From contig JAATVK010000168.1 in assembly GCA_014523485.1 (NCBI GenBank), positions 1 to 9,496 on the forward strand: 9,496 nucleotides of DNA, in the 5' to 3' direction. Source of the DNA: Nitrososphaerales archaeon TH5894 (GTDB lineage Archaea; Thermoproteota; Nitrososphaeria; Nitrososphaerales; Nitrososphaeraceae). Positions 1 through 6,011 of the stretch are shown here, piece by piece. The position numbers and the translations under genes were made by a program. Position 1 is the stretch's first letter; each line of letters starts with the position of its first letter. The notes beneath the pieces are model-generated. The model was not told the DNA's origin, searched no databases, and was given only the letters and a program-made list of their open reading frames with translations.

Positions 1-911
1 AATTTTTGAATTCTTGGATTATTTAATTCATTGATAAATATGTTTCCATCAGAATCTATTCCTATGCCATGAGGATGGTCAAATTGACCTGGCGCAGAAC
101 CCTCAATTCCAAATTGTGATATATATTTAAAGTCTTTATCAAATTTAATAACTTTATTGTTTCCTGTATCAGTCAAATAAAAGTTTCCTTCTTTATCAAT
201 TGCCATGGCTTCTGGACTGGCAAATCCACTATCATCTTTATCTCCAATTTCAGGTATGTCATCATTGTTTGTTATCCATGTACCATTAAAAGAATATAGT
301 GCTCCAAGAACATTTCCTTCTGTATCTACTTTTACAATACGATCATTTCCCCTATCTAAAACATAAAGACGGTCATTGAAATCAATTGCCATGCTGTAAG
401 GGCTTGAGTATTGTCCTAGCTCTTCACCTTCTTCCCCACCAAACTTTGAAATAAATTTATGATCAGGAGAAAACTTTTGGAAATTGTTCAGCTCTCGGTC
501 GTTTACATATAAAAAGCCTTTTGAATCAAATACGATATCGTGAGGTCGATTAAATTGTCCATCTTCTGTTCCTAATGATCCAAATTGAGAGCTATAGCAG
601 AATTTTAAATTCTTAGCAGTATATTTACTAGAATCAGCTGTGTTGTGATCGACAATAGCACTTTCTGTTGCATTAGCCATTATAGGTGATGGACTTTCTG
701 TTGCATTAGCCATTATAGGTGATGGACTTTCTGTTGCATTAGGCTTGAAATTTTGAAAAAATGTAAAGAGATCATTGACATCAGCATTTTCTGTTGAATT
801 AACATCCATTTGACTGGCATAGATTGAATATTCTCTTTTATCATATGATATCATAGGGAGTACTAACAATAAAATAAAAATAACTAGCAAGATAGAAATA
901 ATTACTTTCAT
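1..911 (-). CDS. Secreted NHL-repeat (beta-propeller) protein, partial
   Basis: This is the 5' part of an open frame whose 3' end lies beyond the left edge; 303 codons are visible from an ATG at 909-911. Residues 1-20 form a hydrophobic signal segment or membrane anchor (MKVIISILLVIFILLLVLPM), so the protein is probably outside the cell or anchored to the membrane. Residues 35-100 form a low-complexity linker with tandem repeats. From about residue 103 there are four NHL-type blades, each with a 'GQF..P..I..D..G..YV.D..N.RI.KF' pattern: around 119-147, 167-196, 229-258 and 275-302. NHL propellers are generally binding scaffolds; the ligand cannot be read from sequence. Potential N-glycosylation sequons occur at N38, N58, N69, N80 and N209. 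The fold call is secure; the function is unknown. The gene stands alone and points away from the gene at 1922. Confidence 0.88.
   Translation of the reverse strand, partial: MKVIISILLVIFILLLVLPMISYDKREYSIYASQMDVNSTENADVNDLFTFFQNFKPNATESPSPIMANATESPSPIMANATESAIVDHNTADSSKYTAKNLKFCYSSQFGSLGTEDGQFNRPHDIVFDSKGFLYVNDRELNNFQKFSPDHKFISKFGGEEGEELGQYSSPYSMAIDFNDRLYVLDRGNDRIVKVDTEGNVLGALYSFNGTWITNNDDIPEIGDKDDSGFASPEAMAIDKEGNFYLTDTGNNKVIKFDKDFKYISQFGIEGSAPGQFDHPHGIGIDSDGNIFINELNNPRIQK
661..742 (-). repeat. 33-bp tandem repeat, about 2.5 copies, within the NHL protein gene
   Basis: Two perfect 33-bp units (661-693 and 694-726) are followed by a 16-bp partial copy (727-742). The unit length is a multiple of three, so each copy adds 11 residues (NATESPSPIMA) to the linker between signal segment and propeller. 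Each unit carries one NAT sequon and an SPSP motif. Perfect identity suggests recent expansion or slippage. Confidence 0.95.
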
Positions 912-933
912 CTTTCACTAATTAATTTGATTT

Positions 934-944
934 GGTTATAAAAC
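934..944 (-). promoter_or_regulatory. Putative TATA box of the NHL protein gene
   Basis: On the minus strand this reads GTTTTATAACC, 24-33 nt upstream of the ATG at 911. That spacing fits an archaeal TATA box driving a leaderless transcript starting at or near the start codon. No Shine-Dalgarno sequence is visible before the ATG. The call rests on position and composition only. Confidence 0.42.
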
Positions 945-1885
945 TTTCTGTGACCTTCCAATAAGGTGATGTATTCACATCAAATATTTTAAAAATTTTG
1001 TATTTTTTACTTAAGTATGCATTTCATCAATTCGATATGTAAATAAGTTCAAATTTGCTTATCTTGAAAAATTAAACCCAATGTTAGTGGATGAGATATT
1101 TGATAAAAAACATCTTAAAAATTTTTAAATATAAATGAATATAGCAGCAACAATTATCAAAGACTTGGCTTGACAAAATAACTTTCCTAATAGGTAAATA
1201 ATTATAGATAATAGAACATTTTATAGTATCTTTCTTTCACATATTTTTATATAAAGTAATTATGAAATAACATAGTTATAGTGTCAATCCATTTAAAACT
1301 GCAAATGCAGATTCTATATACAAGATTAAAGAATAACAAACTAAAGAACTATAAGAATGTGGTTGATACTGATTATGTCATAGACAACCCAGAAATAAAT
1401 TCCGTATAAGATATTATGTATTATAATCTGCAATAAACCGATATCATTTTTATTTTACCAATTCTAATTTCATTTAGTTTTATATTGTTATAATATTAGA
1501 CACATTATTAGTAGATTTGTTAATTTTTCTTTTATCATTTATTGCATTCAAATATTTATATTGACAAATTGTAATTTTTTCTCTAAATAAATTTCATATT
1601 TGTTTTCTTAAAACAGAAGAAAACCCATTCTATTAAGTTCAATATAAAAATCAATTAAAAAAGAAGTTAATAAATGGTGAGGGTATTTCAACTAATTACT
1701 ATTTGTTATCTCCTACTACCTATTATTTTTGTTTAATTCAATTAAATTTCAGTAATACCACACCTATATTGACAAGTTTTTTTTTAATTTTAAGTTGAAA
1801 TAGTAAAGATGAAGTTTGAAGTTTATTACCTTTTTATTATTTAAAAAAATATTATGACTATATGACTAAATATAATTATAAAAAA

Positions 1886-1896
1886 TTTAAATAAAT
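1886..1896 (+). promoter_or_regulatory. Putative TATA box for the 1922 gene
   Basis: TTTAAATAAAT lies 26-36 nt upstream of the TTG at 1922, as expected for a leaderless archaeal transcript. A second TATA-like stretch (TATAATTATA, 1871-1880) is further upstream, and the surrounding AT-richness weakens the call. Confidence 0.33.
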
Positions 1897-1921
1897 CTCT
1901 GAATTAATTATTTAGTAAAGT

Positions 1922-2503
1922 TTGTCATTCTCAAATATTTACGAAAAACAAATAATTTTTAATAATAAGAGTAGGTTAGCTCAACCAGCAATAGCTACAG
2001 CAATACTAATAATATTTGCAGTTTTCTTACTCACATTACAACATGTATATGCTACAGTAGAAAATAATCCTACATGGTTTGAAAAAGACTATGACTGGGA
2101 TGAATTCTATGATGATGCTATAACCAGACAGAGTGTTGAAGATGCGTGTGATGCTTCAGAAGACTATAAGAAACATAAAAAAGCATGTGATAAAGCCTAT
2201 GATAAAATAGAAAAACAGGAAGAAGCTTCAAGGGAAGCATATCCGTATATTATAGATAAATCGCCACTTCCAAATACACAAGAGTATCAGGAGAATGTAG
2301 TTGATAAGCTTACAGAAGGACAAAAAGAAAAGAAACAAGACACAATTGAAGAAAATAAAAAAGAAGTATGTGAAAATGCTGGCGCAGAATGGAAAGATGG
2401 AGCCTGTAACACCAAAGGCGATGATGTTTCAAGTGAATCAAGTGAATTCGACTTTACTCCCCCTGACTCTGATGTTTCAAGTGAGATGAAGAAAACCGAT
2501 TAA
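1922..2503 (+). CDS. Exported small acidic protein with four cysteines, unknown function
   Basis: The 193-residue protein belongs to no family I recognise. The start is TTG: an in-frame TAA at 1916-1918 rules out extension and no ATG occurs before the C-terminus. Residues 23-44 form a hydrophobic helix ending in HVYA, a plausible signal peptidase site after A44, preceded by basic residues (K16, R18). The mature part is highly charged, with a helical or coiled stretch rich in Lys and Glu (about 75-150). Four cysteines occur as two pairs: C76/C89, and C150/C162 in a 'CENAGAEWKDGAC' motif (C-x(11)-C with a central W-K-D-G), likely disulfides outside the cell. The C-terminus repeats DVSSE twice, from a 14-bp direct repeat (2423-2436 and 2471-2484). 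It looks like a single gene, followed by T-rich sequence. Confidence 0.75.
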   Translation: MSFSNIYEKQIIFNNKSRLAQPAIATAILIIFAVFLLTLQHVYATVENNPTWFEKDYDWDEFYDDAITRQSVEDACDASEDYKKHKKACDKAYDKIEKQEEASREAYPYIIDKSPLPNTQEYQENVVDKLTEGQKEKKQDTIEENKKEVCENAGAEWKDGACNTKGDDVSSESSEFDFTPPDSDVSSEMKKTD

Positions 2504-2510
2504 ATAAATA

Positions 2511-2538
2511 TTTCTTTTTATACCCATTTTTTTATTTT
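2511..2538 (+). terminator. T-rich terminator after the 1922 gene
   Basis: Two T tracts (TTTCTTTTTA at 2511-2520 and a long run at about 2527-2538) start 8 nt after the stop codon. Archaeal RNA polymerase commonly terminates at such oligo-T tracts without a hairpin. Confidence 0.42.
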
Positions 2539-2543
2539 AAAAT

Positions 2544-2579
2544 AGGAGGTTGTGATTAATGAATATCAATTGCCAATGA
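2544..2579 (+). promoter_or_regulatory. Strong Shine-Dalgarno before a six-codon frame
   Basis: AGGAGGT (2544-2550) lies 8 nt before an ATG at 2559-2561, whose frame stops after six codons (MNINCQ, TGA at 2577-2579). This is the only strong ribosome-binding site I noticed in the window. It lies just outside the left end of the decayed insertion sequence (about 2603), so it may be the head of a gene lost when the element inserted, or chance. Confidence 0.3.
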
Positions 2580-2602
2580 GGATTAATAGGCTTAGGTAGA
2601 TT

Positions 2603-2620
2603 GGGCTCCGTTAACTTAAG
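2603..2620 (+). repeat. Left terminal inverted repeat of the IS
   Basis: GGGCTCCGTTAACTTAAG pairs with the right end (3356-3374) in inverted orientation, with one substitution in the TTAAC/GTTAAG core and a 1-2 base gap after GCTC. Confidence 0.55.
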
Positions 2621-2650
2621 ATTAATTCACCTCTATTCACAAATGGTGTT

Positions 2651-3299
2651 TTATTTTCTAATAGTTGTATTATACAAGTAGATGAACAACTTTATCCAAT
2701 TGTATACATGTTCTAGATCACAATTCTTCTTCTGCTTCTTCTTCTTTTGGTTGTTGTTGTATTTGGTGTTGTTAGAACAAGGATAGTAATCATCAAAACA
2801 TTCTGTTCTATCTTTAAAATACTGCATTACCCCTTCTATCAAACTCTTCTCTAAAGAAGAATGCAGTCTATGTTTTAAGTGTAAAAATGTACAGGCTTGA
2901 GGATACCATGTACCACCATCAGTATAAACTGTATGTGTCTTCCATATTTGTCAACAAGAGATCGAATGAAATTCTCTGCTACAAACATTTTCTTTCTTCA
3001 GAAATGTATATTCCAAGAACGGATTTGTGTACTGGTTCTATACAAATCCACAACCAGAAATGTTGATTACCAATTTGAATAATAGTTTCATCTATTACAA
3101 ATGCAGGTACTCTTTTACGTTTGCTGTAAATATGGCATGAACCAAACCTTTGTATCCAATCCCATATTGCAACATGACTTCTTTTTTGACCCTTGAAAGG
3201 TTCCAATGCATTGGATGTATTACGTAAACTCAAACCAAGAAAATACAAATACAAAGAGGACATTACAATAAATGTGTGAGTGTTTCTTATTTCTTTCAA
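2651..3299 (-). pseudogene. IS6-like DDE transposase with two frameshifts
   Basis: Three minus-strand frames join into one transposase of about 215 residues. Frame 1 (from TTG at 3299) has 106 residues, including FGSCHIYSKRKRVP and VIDETIIQIG (first catalytic Asp, D70), then EPVHKSVLGIYISEER. It stops at 2979. A -1 shift near 2985-2990 continues as MFVAENFIRSLVDKYG. A second -1 shift near 2936-2944 gives HTVYTDGGTWYPQAC (second Asp in YTDGG), then IEGVMQYFKDRTECFDDYYPC (third acidic residue in the IE-x(6)-KDR block) and HVYNWIKLFIYLYN. The 'YTDGGTWY ... IE ... KDRTE.FDDY' order matches archaeal IS6-type transposases. Both shifts fit single-base losses, so the enzyme is presumably dead unless the shifts are sequencing errors. 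Confidence 0.8.
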
Positions 3300-3355
3300 A
3301 TAATCTACTGATCATAATAGATTAGAGATAGGACATTCACAGCTAAATCTATTTC

Positions 3356-3374
3356 CTTAACTTAACACAGAGCT
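3356..3374 (-). repeat. Right terminal inverted repeat of the IS
   Basis: This is the partner of 2603-2620; its reverse complement starts AGCTCTGTGTTAAGTTAAG. It lies 57 nt upstream of the transposase start, a normal distance for an IS end. Confidence 0.55.
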
Positions 3375-3382
3375 TTAAGTTA

Positions 3383-3391
3383 ATTTTATAA
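3383..3391 (+). promoter_or_regulatory. Putative TATA box upstream of the 3420 frame
   Basis: TTTTATAAT lies 29-37 nt upstream of an ATG at 3420 and just outside the right IS end. It favours transcription of the 3420-3709 region. Confidence 0.33.
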
Positions 3392-3419
3392 TCCAAATGA
3401 TACTTTTTTTCATCTCTTT

Positions 3420-3503
3420 ATGCATACAAAAGTGTATGATAAAACTACTAAGCAAAATATAGAAAAACAAGGTATATTGTTAAGAAGTTGGAATCCTTTA
3501 TAA
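3420..3503 (+). pseudogene. Possible 5' part of the frameshifted 3488 gene
   Basis: An ATG frame of 27 codons (MHTKVYDKTTKQNIEKQGIL then LRSWNPL) begins at a good distance from a TATA-like box and overlaps the start of the 3488 frame. The 3488 frame itself is open back to 3452 without a start codon, reading KYRKTRYIVKKLES just before its TTG. One indel between about 3452 and 3490 would fuse the two into a protein of roughly 85-95 residues. This is an inference from frame geometry; no family was recognised. Confidence 0.3.
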
Positions 3504-3709
3504 CTAAACGTGGAGAACGTTATGCATTTAAAAATGGAGAAGAAGGAGGAGGCGCTTTGAGTTTTAAAATGGTTTATTTCTCAAATACAAAAATAATTTT
3601 TGAATTTTCTTTTGATGAAAATAATTATGAAAGTTGTTACAGGTTAGCAGAAGAGATAATCGCAATGTGTCCGCATAAAGATATAGAGTTAAAATTTACC
3701 AATTCTTGA
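3488..3709 (+). CDS. Small protein of unknown function
   Basis: The frame encodes 73 residues from a TTG start; the only possible extension reaches an in-frame TAA at 3449-3451 and offers no better start. The composition looks like a soluble, folded protein: a basic start (TKRGERYAFK), a glycine-rich turn (EEGGGA), alternating hydrophobics suggesting beta-strands (SFKMVYFSN, KIIFEFSF), then a helix (SCYRLAEEIIAMC) and the ending DIELKFTNS. There is no membrane segment or recognisable motif. Its true N-terminus may lie in another frame at 3420. It could be a relic; it lies between a dead IS and the end of phaC. Confidence 0.4.
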   Translation: MESFITKRGERYAFKNGEEGGGALSFKMVYFSNTKIIFEFSFDENNYESCYRLAEEIIAMCPHKDIELKFTNS

Positions 3710-3904
3710 TATGAGTTAGGTTGTAATCCGGCTTATCTCCCAAAAATTTTTGAAAGATGAGAATATCATTACTTGGTTTATATTTATAATGGAAATTATT
3801 TAATAATTTCTTATTCTTGTATTGATCTAAATATTTTTGAATTATTAATTAAAGTGTTCAACTTGGGCTCAGAGGTGTACGAATTGTTTTTGATACAATA
3901 TTTT

Positions 3905-3939
3905 TGACCCAAATAATATAATTAATTGAGAGTGGGTCA
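3905..3939. repeat. 7-bp inverted repeat TGACCCA / TGGGTCA
   Basis: TGACCCA (3905-3911) and TGGGTCA (3933-3939) are perfect inverted copies separated by 21 bp of AT-rich sequence (centre-to-centre 28 bp). It lies past the 3' end of phaC. It might be a protein-binding site or a weak hairpin; no function is demonstrable from sequence. Confidence 0.35.
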
Positions 3940-3960
3940 TAATTCAATAAACAAATTTTA

Positions 3961-3977
3961 TGATGCTACATGCATCA
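3961..3977 (-). terminator. Hairpin 3' of phaC
   Basis: TGATGC-TACAT-GCATCA forms a 6-bp stem with a 5-nt loop, 33 nt past the phaC stop. On the minus strand it is followed by moderately T-rich sequence (TAAAATTTGTTTATTG). It is a plausible 3' end or RNA-stability structure for the phaC transcript, but archaea do not require hairpins. Confidence 0.3.
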
Positions 3978-4009
3978 GAATTTGTTGAATTTAATCTAAG
4001 GATAGTCTT

Positions 4010-5344
4010 TTATTTTGAGCGCTCTATGAGCCACTTTCCGACTTCAGGCCATAATTTTTTATGTGCAGAACGGCTAATGCACAATCCAACATGTCCAGTT
4101 GGAAACTCCAATGTTTTCTTGTCTTTACTAGAAATTATATCTGTAATTGTCCTGCTAGATTCTGCTGAAACGAGATCATCTTCTGTTCCAACTATATTTA
4201 GAACAGGTATAGTAATTTTTTGCAGATTGATATAATCTTTTCCAAGCATCATTTTATTTTTTATTAAAAGATTCTTTTTGTAAATGTCAGTGATAATTTG
4301 CTCAAATGCCTTACCAATTATTGGAACGCTATCATATAGCCATGATTCTACTGCCATAAACTGTATGATTTCTTTTGTACTTCGAGGTTGACTAAAATAA
4401 ATCTGATATTTTAATAAAGCCTCCAATGGATTGCGCATGAAAAATGCAATATTCAGAAAAGAGGATGGTACATTTCCAAAAATCTTTACAAATCTTTCTA
4501 CATCAAAACTTTTTATCCAAGATTCCAATACGGTTGGCGATTTACCAAAATCAAGTGGAGTTGCATGCAAAATCAAATTTCGTACTTTTTCAGGATGTAA
4601 TGCAGAATAAATTAATGATAGAATCCCTCCCCAACAATATCCAAATAACGTAACATTTTTAGAACCAGTAATCTCTTCTACTTTGTCAACTGCATTTTCA
4701 AGATACTCATATACATAGCTTCCAAGAGACATATTTTCATCCTTAATTGTAGGTCTTCTCCAATCAGTAGCATACACATCAAAGCCAAGTTGTTGAAAAT
4801 ATCTAATTATGCTTATCTGAGGAAGTAAATCTAAAATATAGTGTCTGTTTATTAAGGAACCTACCACAAGGAGTGGAGTCTTTAAATTTTCTTGTTGTGA
4901 TGAAGATGTTTTGTAATGATGAATTTCGAATCTCTTTTCATCCATTGGGATTACTTCAGAAGGTGTCCTATTATCAGTATCACGAATTGGTTCCACCATT
5001 GAATCTAAATCACTCTTTAATGATGTAAAGTATCTGTATGATTTGTCAAGATTCAATATATATGCCAATTCAGCGTATGAGTCCATAAAGTCCGCTAGTG
5101 ATTTACAAAATTCTGTCTTCTTTAACATATTTTTTAATTCGCTATCAAAAATAGATCGAAATTTATCTAGGAATTTCTTACTATTCTCTTCTTGAAAATT
5201 AGAAATAATAGACTCTTGTATACCTTTAGACCATGCGTAAATTAAAGATGATCCATACTGTGTTTGAAAATTAAATGACTTTATTATGAAATTGTTATAG
5301 ATAGAAAATGGATTAAAATGATTTAGAATTACAGAATCTGACAA
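4010..5344 (-). CDS. phaC: Poly(3-hydroxyalkanoate) synthase, PhaC type (class III-like)
   Basis: PhaC polymerises (R)-3-hydroxyacyl-CoA into polyhydroxyalkanoate, releasing CoA, at the surface of cytoplasmic storage granules. The 444-residue protein has an alpha/beta-hydrolase core from about residue 130 to the end. The lipase-like box GYCWGG carries the nucleophile C237. YATDWRRP (191-198) is the family's conserved D-W block. The other triad members are D389 in GTEDDLVS and H418 in TGHVG. A Cys in the box, rather than Ser, separates PHA synthases from lipases. Class III PhaC is usually about 355 residues, so residues 1-120 are an extension: helical, charged, and resembling the broken upstream frame. 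The start is TTG at 5344; an in-frame stop lies 12 nt upstream and the next Met is at residue 73. It forms an operon with the PhaE-like frame (5-nt gap). Confidence 0.93.
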   Translation of the reverse strand: MSDSVILNHFNPFSIYNNFIIKSFNFQTQYGSSLIYAWSKGIQESIISNFQEENSKKFLDKFRSIFDSELKNMLKKTEFCKSLADFMDSYAELAYILNLDKSYRYFTSLKSDLDSMVEPIRDTDNRTPSEVIPMDEKRFEIHHYKTSSSQQENLKTPLLVVGSLINRHYILDLLPQISIIRYFQQLGFDVYATDWRRPTIKDENMSLGSYVYEYLENAVDKVEEITGSKNVTLFGYCWGGILSLIYSALHPEKVRNLILHATPLDFGKSPTVLESWIKSFDVERFVKIFGNVPSSFLNIAFFMRNPLEALLKYQIYFSQPRSTKEIIQFMAVESWLYDSVPIIGKAFEQIITDIYKKNLLIKNKMMLGKDYINLQKITIPVLNIVGTEDDLVSAESSRTITDIISSKDKKTLEFPTGHVGLCISRSAHKKLWPEVGKWLIERSK

Positions 5345-5349
5345 TTTAA

Positions 5350-5621
5350 TTAGTTATATTCGAGAATTAACATATATTTCAACATACTAGTAAATTTACC
5401 TAAGCTCAAATTGCATTCTAATTCTTTGTTCATATCTAATAACCATTTATCATAGAATTCATTTATTCTTCAAGTTTGTGGCCATTACTAACAGTTCTTA
5501 GAAATGTATCAACGTAGATTGTCATATATTCTAGATTCAATTTTCTCCAATTAATCTGTCTATCCATAAAATCGTGTAAAAATAATCCGTTTTGAAATAA
5601 ATTTCCTCTATCTGAATTCAT
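5350..5621 (-). pseudogene. PhaE-like synthase partner candidate, frameshifted
   Basis: Directly upstream of phaC and on its strand, an ATG frame (5621) encodes 52 residues (MNSDRGNLFQNGLFLHDFMD through SNGHKLEE) and stops at 5463-5465. The -1 frame continues without interruption as NEFYDKWLLDMNKELECNLS and GKFTSMLKYMLILEYN to a TAA at 5350-5352, 5 nt before the phaC TTG. Together they give about 90 charged, helical residues. Class III PHA synthases need a PhaE subunit, commonly encoded next to phaC, and a helical 'F-x-x-W' segment followed by E/K-rich helix is PhaE-like. The assignment rests on position and general resemblance; the family match is unproven. The break fits loss of one base. 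It could be a true pseudogene, a sequencing error or a translational frameshift. Confidence 0.45.
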
Positions 5622-5640
5622 AAAGATTATTAAATATGCA

Positions 5641-5655
5641 GTATATAGGTATATA
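5641..5655 (-). promoter_or_regulatory. Putative TATA box of the PHA operon
   Basis: The minus strand reads TATATACCTATATAC, two overlapping TATA-like elements 20-34 nt upstream of the ATG at 5621. That position would give a leaderless transcript covering the PhaE-like frame and phaC. Confidence 0.4.
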
Positions 5656-5980
5656 GAATTTCTCGTTATTGATGATTTAGATTTTTTTTATCTATATAGA
5701 GAAAGAGTTATTCTATTAGAATCTGAATATATAATAACAAGAATAACAATTATTGTTGCCTCTCTTGTCCTAGAAATATATCCGTCTGTCGATTCTTTGA
5801 ATTGATTGGACCGTTAATTTACTATATCATCATTTTAGTTGAAGATGTGTATCTACATGAATCAGGCAAAGATATTATGATTGATATTTTTGATTATATA
5901 TTATTAATTTTACTATATCGAACATCAAATCACCTTTTTAGATATTGATATCTACTTTTCAAAGTAATTTCAGGCTTTAG

Positions 5981-5990
5981 TTTTAAATAA
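5981..5990 (+). promoter_or_regulatory. TATA box of the 6012 gene
   Basis: TTTTAAATAA is centred 26-27 nt upstream of the ATG at 6012, the classical archaeal TATA-to-start distance, implying a leaderless mRNA. No Shine-Dalgarno sequence precedes the ATG. Confidence 0.5.
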
Positions 5991-6011
5991 AGTTCTTAAT
6001 TAAGATATGTT

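Larger units (their letters stand above)
912..1921. other. Intergenic, about 1 kb, no credible gene
   Basis: This is very AT-rich sequence between two divergent genes. Short frames occur, such as an ATG frame of 35 codons at 1305-1409 (plus; ending in NPEINSV) and a 15-codon one at 1081-1128. None has recognisable motifs, adequate length or a convincing promoter. The 11-mer TATATTGACAA occurs near 1558 and near 1766. A T-rich run lies at about 1777-1786. No RNA gene was recognised. Confidence 0.6.
2603..3374 (-). mobile_element. Decayed IS6-like insertion sequence, about 770 bp
   Basis: The element is defined by a broken transposase frame (2651-3299, minus) flanked by imperfect terminal inverted repeats. 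The left end at 2603-2620 reads GGGCTCCGTTAACTTAAG; the reverse complement of 3356-3374 reads AGCTCTGTGTTAAGTTAAG. They share GCTC, a short gap, then GTTAASTTAAG. I see no matching target duplication outside these ends, as expected for an old copy. IS6-family elements are usually 0.7-0.9 kb with one transposase gene and short inverted repeats, so size and layout fit. Exact ends are uncertain by a few bases. Confidence 0.65.
3710..4009. other. Intergenic between the 3488 gene and phaC 3' end
   Basis: The stretch is AT-rich. Apart from the 7-bp inverted repeat and the hairpin listed separately, I see no gene or RNA. The plus-strand frame at 3960-4235 lies mostly antisense to phaC and is not credible. 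Confidence 0.5.
5622..6011. other. Divergent intergenic region between the PHA operon and the winged-helix gene
   Basis: It holds the two candidate TATA boxes listed separately and a perfect 10-bp palindrome, TCTATATAGA (5691-5700). A plus-strand frame is open from about 5725 to 5949 but has no ATG until late and no recognisable content, so it is not called. Confidence 0.5.

Noticed and set aside
1305..1409. 35-codon plus-strand ATG frame
   Set aside because: It is too short, with no motif, ribosome-binding site or promoter, in a region where such frames occur by chance.
912..1921. Possible CRISPR, tRNA or structured RNA in the large gap
   Set aside because: No regularly spaced repeats, no cloverleaf or GC-rich island; only scattered AT-rich words such as TATATTGACAA twice.
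2301..2489. 62-codon plus-strand frame
   Set aside because: It lies wholly inside the exported-protein gene in another frame and its Lys-rich content is a by-product of AT-rich codons.
2897..3082. 61-codon plus-strand frame
   Set aside because: It is antisense to the transposase, whose conserved motifs are on the minus strand.
3960..4235. 91-codon plus-strand frame
   Set aside because: It is mostly antisense to the catalytic C-terminus of phaC, with no motif of its own.
4444..4653. 69-codon plus-strand frame
   Set aside because: It is antisense to phaC.
5725..5949. Open plus-strand frame of about 75 codons ending in TSNHLFRY
   Set aside because: There is no ATG until late in the frame, the content is isoleucine/tyrosine-rich and AT-driven, and nothing is recognisable.
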